64,000 nt of DNA. Source: Mesorhizobium erdmanii USDA 3471. GTDB taxonomy: Bacteria > Pseudomonadota > Alphaproteobacteria > Rhizobiales > Rhizobiaceae. The DNA lies in contig NZ_AXAE01000024.1 in assembly GCF_000472705.1 (NCBI RefSeq), positions 1 to 64,000 of the forward strand, written 5' to 3'. The position numbers and the translations under genes were made by a program. Of this stretch, positions 8,709 through 16,768 are shown piece after piece. The notes beneath the pieces were generated by a model. That model was given only the letters and a program-made list of their open reading frames with translations, was not told where the DNA came from and did not search any database. Every line of letters starts with the position of its first letter. Positions within the stretch are counted from its first letter, which is position 1.

Positions 8709-9784
8709 GCGTGCTCGACCGGCTCGGCCAGAAACTGCTGTTCACATTCGATCCGGAAACCGCGCACGGCATGTCGATCGCGGCGCTGCGCTGCGGCCTG
8801 CCGGTCGGTGCGCGGCCGGTGCGCGACATCAGGTTGAAGGTCAGTCTTTGCGGCCTCGATTTCCCCAATCCGCTCGGCATGGCCGCCGGCTACGACAAGA
8901 ACGCCGAGGTGCCCGACGCGCTGCTTGGCCTCGGTTTCGGCTTTGCCGAGGTCGGCACGGTGACGCCGCTGCCGCAGGCCGGCAACCCGAAGCCGCGCAT
9001 CTTCCGGCTGACGGCGGATGAGGCGGTGATCAACCGGCTGGGCTTCAACAATGAAGGCCATGCCGCGGCCGAAAAGCGCCTTGCGGCGCGCAAGGGGCGC
9101 CCCGGCATCGTCGGCGTCAACATCGGCGCCAACAAGGACAGCACCGACCGCATCGGCGACTATGAGCGCGGCGTCGCCCGCTTTGCGCCTCATGCCGGCT
9201 ATCTGACAGTCAACATCTCCTCGCCCAACACGCCCGGCCTGCGCAATATGCAGGCGCGCGAGCAGCTCGGCGAATTGCTGTCACGCGTCATGGCCGCGCG
9301 CGCCGCCGCATCAGCGCAGCCGCCGGTTCTCCTGAAGATCGCGCCGGATCTGGTCGAGGCAGAACTGGAGGACATCGCCGCCGAGATTATCGAAAAACGG
9401 ATCGACGGCGTCATCGTCTCCAACACCACCATTTCGCGGCCGGCCTTGCGCAGCAGCGATGCCGCGCGCGAGACTGGCGGGCTGTCGGGCAAACCGCTGT
9501 TCGAACGCTCGACCATCGTGCTGGCCAGGATGCGCAAGCTGCTCGGCCCAGACATCGCCATCATCGGCGTTGGTGGCGTCGATTCCACCGAGACGGCACT
9601 AGAAAAGATCCGCGCGGGTGCCGATCTCGTCCAGCTCTACACCAGCATGATCTATGCCGGGCCGGCGCTGCCGGGCCGTATTGTCGCCGGGATGGCAGGC
9701 TTGATGGAAAGGGAGCGGTTCAAATCCATTCGTGAATTGCGCGATAGCCGCCTCGATCAATGGGCATCGAAGCCACTCAGCTGA
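8705..9784 (+). CDS. pyrD: Dihydroorotate dehydrogenase (quinone), class 2
   Basis: FMN enzyme of de novo pyrimidine synthesis that oxidises dihydroorotate to orotate and passes electrons to membrane quinone. The 359-residue product has the class 2 N-terminal membrane-associating helix, the FMN-site stretch GMAAGYDKNAEVPDALLGLG, and the active-site motif NISSPNTPG, with serine as the catalytic base as in class 2 enzymes. The distal phosphate-binding motifs GVGGV and LVQLYTSMIY are present. It overlaps the DUF952 gene by 4 bases and the convergent MATE gene by 8 bases. Confidence 0.97.
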   Translation: MSVLDRLGQKLLFTFDPETAHGMSIAALRCGLPVGARPVRDIRLKVSLCGLDFPNPLGMAAGYDKNAEVPDALLGLGFGFAEVGTVTPLPQAGNPKPRIFRLTADEAVINRLGFNNEGHAAAEKRLAARKGRPGIVGVNIGANKDSTDRIGDYERGVARFAPHAGYLTVNISSPNTPGLRNMQAREQLGELLSRVMAARAAASAQPPVLLKIAPDLVEAELEDIAAEIIEKRIDGVIVSNTTISRPALRSSDAARETGGLSGKPLFERSTIVLARMRKLLGPDIAIIGVGGVDSTETALEKIRAGADLVQLYTSMIYAGPALPGRIVAGMAGLMERERFKSIRELRDSRLDQWASKPLS

Positions 9785-11117
9785 ACGCCGTGCGCACCCG
9801 CAGCCGCAAAATCGTCAACAGGCTGAAGCCACGCGCCAGCAGGAAGACGTGCAGCGCCGCCCACAGGCCGTGATTGCCGAAAGCAGGCGCCAGCGTCAGC
9901 AGCGCGACGGCAAAGACGAGGAACGACAGCAACATCATGTTGCGCATGTCGCGCGACCAGGTCGCGCCGATGAAGACGCCATCCATCTGGAACGCCAGCA
10001 CGCCGCTCAACGCGGTAAACGCGGCCCACGGTAGGTAGATGTCGGCCACCGAGCGGACCTCCTGTGAGGTGGTGACGATGGCAACCAGATTGGCGCCGGC
10101 CGACAGCAGAACCAGCGTCGCGGCCCCGGCCAACCCTAACCCCCAGAACAGGGTCAGCCGCACCGCCCGGCGGAAGGGCAACTCGGCGCGCGCGCCGACC
10201 GCACGACCCGCGAGCTGCTCGGCGGCGGTGGCGAAACCGTCGAGGAAATAGCCGGCGACAAGGAAGAAATTCATCAAGACCGCATTGGCGGCCAGCGTCA
10301 CCGTACCGAACTGCGCGCCCTGGCGGGTAAACAGCGCAAAGGCGGCAAGCAGCGAAAACGAGCGGATCATGATGTCGCGGTTGAGCGACAGCATGCGCAG
10401 GAATGCAGCCAGATCGAGCAGCCGATGGCGGGGCAAGGGCGCTGTCGAGCGAAACCGGCGCACGACGATCGCCAGACCCAGCAGCATGGCCACGAATTCG
10501 CCGGTGACGGTCGCCCAGGCGACGCCGGCAACGCCCCAGCCGAGCTTCAGGCCGAGCAGGAAGCAAAGCGCGATGTTGATGCCGTTGAGCACCAGCTGCA
10601 ACAGCAGACCGAGCCCGCCCTCGCCGCGCCCCAGCACATAGCCGAGGATGGCATAGTTGATCAGCGAGAAAGGTGCGGCAAGCAGCCTGATCCTGATGTA
10701 GACGCCCATCGCTTCGCTGACTCGCGGCCCGGCATCCATGAACCACTGGCCGCCGGCGGCGATCAACGGCGAAAGCGCCGCAAACACCACGCCGGCAACG
10801 ACCGCGATCAGCACGGCGCGCCAGAACACCGCCTGTTCCTCGAGCGGGTCGCCACGCCCGAACGCCTGGGCAACGAGGCCGGTGGTGCCGGAGCGCAGGA
10901 AATTGAAGCTGGTGAAAACGACATCGAAGACCAGCGCGCCCGCGGCCAGGCCGCCGAGAAGGGCCGCGTCGCCGAATTGCCCGACAACAGCCGTGTCGAC
11001 CAGGCCGAGCATCGGCGTGGTCAGATAGGCGAGCGTCATCGGCACCGCAATGGCGAGGACGGATCGGTTGGTGACGTCAAAGGATTTGGCGTCGGCTGGG
11101 GTTGCACCCTTGTCCAA
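9777..11117 (-). CDS. MATE-family efflux transporter (DinF/NorM type)
   Basis: Inner-membrane multidrug and toxin extrusion transporter, expected to export cationic compounds in exchange for H+ or Na+. Around 12 membrane spans fall into two homologous halves, beginning near VLAIAVPMTLAYLTTPMLGL and again near ASLNRDIMIRSFSLLAAFAL. The motif MLGLVDTAVVGQFG, typical of DinF-like MATE proteins, is present. The start is uncertain: the frame runs up to 11306, but residues beyond LDKGATPADAK look non-coding and would overlap the divergent gene, so I chose the TTG at 11117 (446 residues). The substrate is unknown. Confidence 0.87.
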   Translation of the reverse strand: MDKGATPADAKSFDVTNRSVLAIAVPMTLAYLTTPMLGLVDTAVVGQFGDAALLGGLAAGALVFDVVFTSFNFLRSGTTGLVAQAFGRGDPLEEQAVFWRAVLIAVVAGVVFAALSPLIAAGGQWFMDAGPRVSEAMGVYIRIRLLAAPFSLINYAILGYVLGRGEGGLGLLLQLVLNGINIALCFLLGLKLGWGVAGVAWATVTGEFVAMLLGLAIVVRRFRSTAPLPRHRLLDLAAFLRMLSLNRDIMIRSFSLLAAFALFTRQGAQFGTVTLAANAVLMNFFLVAGYFLDGFATAAEQLAGRAVGARAELPFRRAVRLTLFWGLGLAGAATLVLLSAGANLVAIVTTSQEVRSVADIYLPWAAFTALSGVLAFQMDGVFIGATWSRDMRNMMLLSFLVFAVALLTLAPAFGNHGLWAALHVFLLARGFSLLTILRLRVRTAFS

Positions 11118-11249
11118 GGGATAGCTGCCTTGCTGGTTGCGGCTTGATCGAAGAGCCGATGTGCCCCATTTACCGGCCACCGCGCAATCATTCTTGCCGC
11201 GACGGCCGACCGAAATCCCGGTCTGGCGTGAAGCCGCCGGATTCCGTTC

Positions 11250-12152
11250 ATGCCCCTGCAGATCGTCCACCATCCCGACTACGACGCCGGCTTCGCCACC
11301 AACCATCGCTTCCCGATGAGCAAGTACCCGCTGCTTATGGAGGCCTTGCGCGCACGCGGCATGGCCGGGCCCGAGGCGCTCAACACCGCGACCCCGGCAC
11401 CGGCATCATGGCTGAAGCTTGCCCATGCGGCCGACTATGTCGACCAAGTCATCAGCTGCTCGGTGCCGGAAAAAATCGAGCGAGAGATCGGCTTTCCGAT
11501 CGACCCGCGCGTTTCGCTGCGCGCGCAGCTCGCCACGGGCGGCACGGTCCTGGCGGCGCGGCTTGCCTTGCGCCACGGCATCGCCTGCAACACCGCCGGC
11601 GGCAGCCATCATGCGCGGCGCGCGCAAGGTGCCGGCTTCTGCACCTTCAACGACGTCGCCGTCGCCTCGCTGGTGCTGCTCGCCGAGGGCGCGGCACAAA
11701 ACATCCTGGTCGTCGATCTCGACGTGCACCAGGGCGACGGCACTGCCGATATCCTGACCGGCGATCCGCGCGTGTTCACCTTTTCCATGCATGGCGACCG
11801 CAACTACCCCGTGCGCAAGATCGCCTCCGACCTCGACATCGCGCTGCCCGACGGGACGGGCGACACCGCCTATCTGGAAAGGCTGGCCACGATCCTGCCG
11901 CAGCTGTCGGCCAGGGCGCACTGGGATCTCGTGTTCTACAATGCCGGCGTCGACGTCCATGCCGAGGACCGGCTCGGCAGGCTGGCACTTTCCAATGACG
12001 GCCTGCGCAGCCGAGACGAGATGGTCATCGGCCATTTTCGCGGGCTCGGCATTCCCGTCTGCGGCGTCATCGGCGGCGGCTATTCCACTGACGTGCCCGC
12101 TCTTGCCGCGCGCCACGCCATCCTGTTCGAGGCCGCCTCGGGTTATGCCTGA
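11250..12152 (+). CDS. Histone deacetylase-family hydrolase (acetylpolyamine amidohydrolase-like)
   Basis: Zinc-dependent deacetylase of the arginase/HDAC fold, 300 residues. Diagnostic motifs are GGSHHARRAQGAGFCTFND (the two active-site histidines), VVDLDVHQGDGT (zinc Asp and His), YNAGVDVHAEDRLG (second zinc Asp), and GGGYSTD near the end. Bacterial relatives deacetylate acetylpolyamines, acetoin-pathway proteins or small amides; which applies here is unknown. It is divergent from the MATE exporter with about 130 bases between. A family B palindromic repeat follows the stop. Confidence 0.92.
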   Translation: MPLQIVHHPDYDAGFATNHRFPMSKYPLLMEALRARGMAGPEALNTATPAPASWLKLAHAADYVDQVISCSVPEKIEREIGFPIDPRVSLRAQLATGGTVLAARLALRHGIACNTAGGSHHARRAQGAGFCTFNDVAVASLVLLAEGAAQNILVVDLDVHQGDGTADILTGDPRVFTFSMHGDRNYPVRKIASDLDIALPDGTGDTAYLERLATILPQLSARAHWDLVFYNAGVDVHAEDRLGRLALSNDGLRSRDEMVIGHFRGLGIPVCGVIGGGYSTDVPALAARHAILFEAASGYA

Positions 12153-12163
12153 CGATCTTTCTT

Positions 12164-12234
12164 GAGCATGATCTCTGGACAAATGGAAACCGTTTGTTCG
12201 CGAAAACCGGTTCCCACTTTTCGGGATCATGCTT
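12164..12234. repeat. Rhizobial intergenic repeat, family B copy 1
   Basis: The arms GAGCATGATC (12164) and GATCATGCT (12225) flank a core containing GAAACCG, CGAAAACCGG and CCACTTTTCGG. It lies between the convergent ends of the HDAC-like gene and a small membrane-protein gene. A shorter relative with the same GCATGA/TCATGC ends is at 45402-45450. It may also serve as a bidirectional terminator. Confidence 0.7.
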
Positions 12235-12564
12235 CTATTTCCGGTAGTTGGCGATCCTGAGCAGGATGAAAGCCGGCACGACGATCGCGGCACCGAGCAG
12301 GATGTAGCCGAGGAAGCGGTCAATAGCGTGGAAGCCCAGGTTCCAGAGGTCGGTGAAGAACCTCTGAATGGCATAGAACACATCCATCGGCGACCAGCCG
12401 AATGCATTCATGACAAGGCCGACGAGGAACGACACCACCAGCAGTTTCAGGATCACCCTGAGCGGCGAGTCGCCGAGAAAGCGCGTCAGTGCGGACAAGG
12501 CCGTCTCCCGATTGAAACGCCCAGACTCAAGGGCACGGCCCAGAGATACGTGCTCGGCGACCAT
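12235..12564 (-). CDS. Small integral membrane protein (DUF6460-like)
   Basis: Protein of 109 residues with an N-terminal soluble segment (GRFNRETALSALTRFLGDSP) and two hydrophobic spans, VILKLLVVSFLVGLVMNAFG and YILLGAAIVVPAFILLRIAN, separated by an amphipathic stretch. It resembles a small family common in Rhizobiales that I recall as DUF6460; that family name comes from memory and is not certain. No catalytic residue stands out. Its 3' end abuts a family B repeat. Function unknown. Confidence 0.7.
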   Translation of the reverse strand: MVAEHVSLGRALESGRFNRETALSALTRFLGDSPLRVILKLLVVSFLVGLVMNAFGWSPMDVFYAIQRFFTDLWNLGFHAIDRFLGYILLGAAIVVPAFILLRIANYRK

Positions 12565-12621
12565 CCATCAAGCCAGCGCCGTTCGTGCGCGGAAACTGCC
12601 GCGTCAAGCCGGCATTCACTG

Positions 12622-13464
12622 CTAGCTTCCGCCAGCCGTTGAAAACCCGCATCGCTCGAGCATCTGACCGAGGGGTGAACGATCCGGGACAGCACGGCCC
12701 GTCATCCATTGGCGCAACGTGTGGTCGAACAAATGAATGCACAGCGTGCGTGGCGTGCCGATATGCGAAAGCGAAAGGTTCGGATCGAGCAACATCGCGA
12801 CCTGATGGTGGCTGACCGGATAGAAGACGTCGATAGGCGCCGCGTGATGAATGACGCCGGTGCTGCCGGCGAAATAAGTGATCGCCTCAGGCCCCAACTT
12901 ACCCCATCCGTAATTGGAGATGTGGATCGGCAGGCCGATGAATTTGCGGAGCTTGTAGCGGAGCCGCTTTGAGCCGACGAGCCATGGCACGATATAGTAG
13001 GGATCGTCAGCGAACTTCAGCATCTCAAGCAGTATCTGGCTGCCAACCGGCAATTTCAGCACCGCGCCATTGAGCTGATCACTCGCCTGAAAACCGAAAA
13101 TATAGTCCTGTTTCGGGATTGGCCTGAGGCAAAACACATCGCAGTCGACATAGAGCCCCAACCCGGCTTCCAGAATCTTCAAGCGGTATAGGTTGGAAAA
13201 GAGCGACGGACTTCCGTTCGACCGGTAATAGACGACCTGGTCCCTCGACATCAGCTTCGAGGCGTCGACCGTTTCGACGCCGGGGGGAACATTTCGTGGG
13301 ACGTCGTAACAATGAAGACGCATCCGATGCCCCGCCAGCACGAAGGAACGCAGGCAGGCGGCATGCAGGTCGTCCAGCGATGCTCCGATCCAGAGGGCGT
13401 TGACGACGGGCTCTATGGCGCCGTCCGGCCCTGCCTCTGACCATTCCGCATCCATGACAGTCAC
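12622..13464 (-). CDS. Glycosyltransferase with DXD motif (capsular/LPS type, GT32-like)
   Basis: Cytoplasmic or membrane-associated glycosyltransferase of 280 residues. The N-terminal VNALWIGASLDDLHAACLRS and central LGLYVDCDVFCLRPI are characteristic of the sugar-binding DXD transferases (Gly_transf_sug, alpha-1,4-glycosyltransferase region); the Asp-Cys-Asp is the metal and nucleotide-sugar site. A C-terminal HLFDHTLRQWM closes the domain. The start overlaps the stop of the upstream glycosyltransferase-like gene in an ATGA, so the two form an operon. Donor and acceptor sugars cannot be deduced. A role in lipopolysaccharide or capsule decoration is likely from the family. Confidence 0.8.
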   Translation of the reverse strand: MTVMDAEWSEAGPDGAIEPVVNALWIGASLDDLHAACLRSFVLAGHRMRLHCYDVPRNVPPGVETVDASKLMSRDQVVYYRSNGSPSLFSNLYRLKILEAGLGLYVDCDVFCLRPIPKQDYIFGFQASDQLNGAVLKLPVGSQILLEMLKFADDPYYIVPWLVGSKRLRYKLRKFIGLPIHISNYGWGKLGPEAITYFAGSTGVIHHAAPIDVFYPVSHHQVAMLLDPNLSLSHIGTPRTLCIHLFDHTLRQWMTGRAVPDRSPLGQMLERCGFSTAGGS

Positions 13465-14399
13465 TGGCGCTCGATGCTCCTGACCTCGGCCGTGAACTCC
13501 CGGATGATCCTGGCAGGCGACCTCAAGTCACGCATCGCGGCCCTGTAGCCGGCCGCCCGCTCTTCGAGCGCCGGGATTGGCTGGTAGACATCCCTGAGAA
13601 GATCAAATCCGCGAGCGGTGTATGGTCGAAAATATCGCCCTGCGGCCGCATTCAGCGAGGTGGCCGGCACGCCAACCGGCACACAGCCGGCATAGGCGCA
13701 TTCGGCGTATTTCATCAGTTCGGAATTGTAACGGGCCCCGCAGAGAAAGAAATGGGTGAACTCAGCCGCAAGGCCGACAAAACGCGCATGGGTGATGTTG
13801 TGACGCGGCGGCTTTCCGGCCTCCGGATAGCCGGGATGCTTCAGGTCGAAGATGAACAATTTCAGCCATGGCAGCCGCGAGCGTCGGCGACGAAGCGCGT
13901 AGCGCAGCGGATACAGGGTTTTGGAATTGCTGCCCGACAGGAAGATCTTGCGCCGGCGGCCGGCCAACGGAACCTCGACCTCTCGCGAAGAATCGTAGGG
14001 GTAGGGCAGATGGACGACGCAGGAGACCTTCAGCGTCGTCACGAAGGCCAGGAAGGGTCCCTCGGGATCATAGGTCGTGGCATAATGAACGCCGGGATGG
14101 TCGGCGCAATCAAAAATGAACCTGACACAAGGATTGGTCGTCTCTGGCATGTCCGGATCGCTGACCCGGAAGAAAAGCGGCGACCGACGGCTCGCGGGAG
14201 CCGCCAGATGCGCTTTCAGCATCTCGACATCGCCTGGTTCGAGACGGTTGTCGACGATGGCGCAATCATAATCGCCCCGGCCTAGCTGGCTGATCGGCCG
14301 AGCCTCCCAGGAGAGTGGCTTGGCGAAGGCCGGGCCCACGCCGGGATAGATCGCCTTGTCATAGGGATGCGTATCCGAATGGAAATAGACGATCCGCAA
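13461..14399 (-). CDS. Probable glycosyltransferase (GT1/exostosin-like)
   Basis: Protein of 312 residues from a TTG with GGGGGAA upstream; the frame stays open to an ATG at 14519, but that extension reads like non-coding sequence. After MRIVYFHSDTHP it has a Rossmann-like N-terminal half, the segment RRKIFLSGSNSKTLYPLRY, and a C-terminal YNSELMKYAECAYAGCVPVG. The last resembles the donor-binding region of GT-B and exostosin-type enzymes, where an E..A.GC.P pattern is typical. It is the first gene of a two-gene operon with the DXD glycosyltransferase. I recognise the fold, not the specific enzyme. Confidence 0.6.
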   Translation of the reverse strand: MRIVYFHSDTHPYDKAIYPGVGPAFAKPLSWEARPISQLGRGDYDCAIVDNRLEPGDVEMLKAHLAAPASRRSPLFFRVSDPDMPETTNPCVRFIFDCADHPGVHYATTYDPEGPFLAFVTTLKVSCVVHLPYPYDSSREVEVPLAGRRRKIFLSGSNSKTLYPLRYALRRRRSRLPWLKLFIFDLKHPGYPEAGKPPRHNITHARFVGLAAEFTHFFLCGARYNSELMKYAECAYAGCVPVGVPATSLNAAAGRYFRPYTARGFDLLRDVYQPIPALEERAAGYRAAMRDLRSPARIIREFTAEVRSIERQ

Positions 14400-14851
14400 A
14401 GCAAATTCCCCCGAATTGCCCTGATCACGGCGAACCCTGGCGTTCGGCCAGAGATTAGTGGATTCTGTACGTCGCCGCGAGACAGCCGCGCAATCGGAGA
14501 GGCTGTTCATCTCGAACAAGTGATCGAGACCGCAAGCTTCCGAAGGCCAAAATTCTTAAATAGAAGTAAACAAGATAATTCTAATTTATTGAAAATAAAG
14601 AACAAAATCGTCGTTCTCCAATATCGCGCAATGTGCGTGCAATTTTCACCTGCGAGACACTCCACGTCTTTCAGGTGATGGACCGCGCGGCGCTCTCCTC
14701 CTTACCCCAGCCGGCAAAAGAGCCGGCCCCAAACCGCGCAGCCATCCCTGAATGACGCCAAATCGGAGCCTGACCGCCGCAACGGTCGTGCTCCCGGGAA
14801 TTAACCTGCGTACCGATTGCCGGATGCGCGTTTTGTGTTGGAGTAATGCTC
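14400..14851. other. Divergent intergenic region with an AT-rich block
   Basis: This gap of about 450 bases separates the two-gene glycosyltransferase operon from an outer-membrane protein gene. Roughly 14545-14615 is very AT-rich against a GC-rich background (for example TTATTGAAAATAAAG). It probably holds the promoters of both units. No RNA gene or credible open frame was found in it. Around 14690-14760 there is GC-rich sequence with partial inverted repeats (gccggc / gccggc). Confidence 0.5.
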
Positions 14852-15469
14852 GTGTCCTCTCAAGCAAAGATCGTCTTGACGGCGGGTACCCTCGCTTTGG
14901 GCCTTCTCGGGCCGGCGATGGCCGCCGACCTTTCACCCGCCTACAATGATCCCCCCGCCTTCCAGTGGAGCGGCGCCTATGTCGGCGTCCATGGCGGCAC
15001 GGCATTCACGGGGATGCCAAATCCCTTTGCAGGCCGAAATGGCCTCAGTGGCGGCGTCCAGGCTGGCTACAACCAGCAGATGGGTCCGGCGGTTCTGGGC
15101 GCCGAGATCGAAGGTTCGTATCTGGGCGGCGCCGAACATGACGTCCGGGGCGGCAAGATCAAGGAGAAATGGCGCGGCGCCGCCAAGGCCAAGGCTGGCG
15201 TGAGCTTCGACCAGACGCTGCTGTTTGGAACCGGCGGCGTTGCCCTGACCAAGTTCGGCAAGGGCGACAATGTCGGCAGCGTCGACGGGTGGAAGGTCGG
15301 CTATCTCCTCGGCGCCGGTATCGAACAGGGCTTTGCCGGCGGGCTGTCCGCCAAGGTCGAGTACGACTATGTCCGCACCCCCGACGTCGAGGCGAGATCG
15401 GCTCTTGGCAAGTCCAAGACGACGATCGGCAGCCATGAGCTGAAGGCCGGCATCAACTACCGGTTCTAG
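14852..15469 (+). CDS. Outer-membrane beta-barrel protein (Omp25/porin-like family)
   Basis: Secreted beta-barrel protein of 205 residues. The signal peptide is MSSQAKIVLTAGTLALGLLG with cleavage after PAMA. Mature sequence begins ADLSPAYNDPPAFQWSGAYVG, a pattern typical of rhizobial Omp25/Omp31 relatives. Alternating strands with aromatic ends continue to the C-terminal KAGINYRF, whose final Phe is the outer-membrane assembly signal. An ATG at 14846 is possible, but GGAG at 14840 is correctly spaced for the GTG at 14852. Likely a small structural outer-membrane protein; no specific ligand can be proposed. Confidence 0.88.
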   Translation: MSSQAKIVLTAGTLALGLLGPAMAADLSPAYNDPPAFQWSGAYVGVHGGTAFTGMPNPFAGRNGLSGGVQAGYNQQMGPAVLGAEIEGSYLGGAEHDVRGGKIKEKWRGAAKAKAGVSFDQTLLFGTGGVALTKFGKGDNVGSVDGWKVGYLLGAGIEQGFAGGLSAKVEYDYVRTPDVEARSALGKSKTTIGSHELKAGINYRF

Positions 15470-15651
15470 GAATGGAATTGTTTAAATGCGATTGCGCGAT
15501 GCTGTTGAATGGCGTCGCGCAGACGCGCTGTTTTCAGAATGTACCAGACGACCTTTTCAGGCGACAGGCCGGGTCCAAGCGTGTCGTCGCAATGTCGATG
15601 TAATCTTCGCGATCTAGGTCCCGCGCATGAATTTCACGACGGGAATCAGCC

Positions 15652-16044
15652 ATGTTCATGCACGGTGCGGACCATCTCATTCGAGCCTCGAAGGCATCGT
15701 TCATCGCAATCGTGCTGACGTTCGCGGGCTGCGCCTCCGACATCATGAAGAATTATGTCGGGCAGCCGGTCGAATCGGTCGTCCTGGATTACGGTCCGCC
15801 AACGGCGATCGTTGATCTCGGCCAGGGCGAACGCGCCTATCAGTGGCGCAAAGTGTCGACGTCGGCGGTTTCCGGGACATCGAGCGGCGAGGTTCGCCAG
15901 ACAAAGCACGGAACCGTCTATGAAGAGACCGAAACGCCCGGCTATATCGACCGTCGGGAATGCTTCTACCCATTCTACGCCCGCGCCTCCGGCGGCCGCT
16001 GGTTCATCACCAATTTCCGCCGGCCGAAGCTCGAATGCGAATGA
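15652..16044 (+). CDS. Hypothetical lipoprotein (SmpA/OmlA-like fold)
   Basis: Protein of 130 residues with an N-terminal hydrophobic segment and lipobox (IVLTFAGC, lipidated Cys at about residue 27). It is followed by YVGQPVESVVLDYGPPTAI and RAYQWRK, the pattern of small SmpA/BamE-like lipoproteins (G.....V....G.P). Two further cysteines (RRECF and KLECE) may pair. The stop is about 50 bases before the response regulator start, so it may be transcribed with the two-component genes. The exact start among upstream ATGs is uncertain. Function unknown; an envelope location is well supported. Confidence 0.78.
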   Translation: MFMHGADHLIRASKASFIAIVLTFAGCASDIMKNYVGQPVESVVLDYGPPTAIVDLGQGERAYQWRKVSTSAVSGTSSGEVRQTKHGTVYEETETPGYIDRRECFYPFYARASGGRWFITNFRRPKLECE

Positions 16045-16093
16045 ATTGCCGCGGCCACCGACACCCATTGGCCGCGGATAAAGGAGAATACAT

Positions 16094-16768
16094 ATGCGCG
16101 TCCTGCTGATCGAGGACGAACCGGAAATGGCCTCGGTGCTGAAGACCGCTCTCGAGCGTCTGAACATCATCGTCGACCACGCCGCGACATTGGCCGACGC
16201 CGAGGCCGTGGCGCGTCTGGGCTATCATGACGCCGTGGTGCTGGACCGCCGGCTGCCGGATGGCGACGGTCTCAGCCTCATACCGCGCTTGCGTGCCTTG
16301 CACCTGGATGTGCCCGTCATCGCGCTGACGGCAATGAGCGGGTTGGACGAGCGCGTCGCCGGGCTCGACGCCGGCGCCGACGATTACATGGTCAAGCCTT
16401 TCGCCACGGTGGAGCTCGTCGCGCGGCTTCATGCCCTGCACCGGCGCTCGTTCACCTCGCGCGCCAACCAGACGATAGTCGGCCGCCTCACCTATGATTT
16501 CCGCCACCGCGAGGCGCTGGTCGAAGACCAGGCGCTCGATCTGCCGCGGCGCGAAAGGCTGGTGCTCGAAACGCTCATCCGCCGCCCGGGGCGGACCATC
16601 ATGCGCGGCGCGCTTGAGGAGGCCGTCTACGCACTGGACGACGAGATCGGCTCCAACGCGCTCGATGCGCATATTTCGCGGCTGCGCCGCAAGCTCGACG
16701 ATGTCGCCGCCGGCATCGAGATCCGGGCGATCCGCAACCTCGGCTATCTGTTGCGGGCAGCCTCGTGA
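16094..16768 (+). CDS. OmpR-family response regulator
   Basis: Two-component response regulator of 224 residues. The N-terminal receiver has the acidic cluster EDE (residues 7-9), the phospho-acceptor Asp51 in AVVLDRRLPDGDG, and the conserved Lys in DYMVKPFATVEL. The C-terminal winged helix (LPRRERLVLETLIRRPGRTI to LDAHISRLRRKLDD) binds DNA. AAGGAG precedes the ATG. Its stop overlaps the kinase start in GTGA, so the pair is translationally coupled. The next genes are a glycosyltransferase operon about 110 bases past the kinase; control of that operon is plausible but not shown. Confidence 0.94.
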   Translation: MRVLLIEDEPEMASVLKTALERLNIIVDHAATLADAEAVARLGYHDAVVLDRRLPDGDGLSLIPRLRALHLDVPVIALTAMSGLDERVAGLDAGADDYMVKPFATVELVARLHALHRRSFTSRANQTIVGRLTYDFRHREALVEDQALDLPRRERLVLETLIRRPGRTIMRGALEEAVYALDDEIGSNALDAHISRLRRKLDDVAAGIEIRAIRNLGYLLRAAS

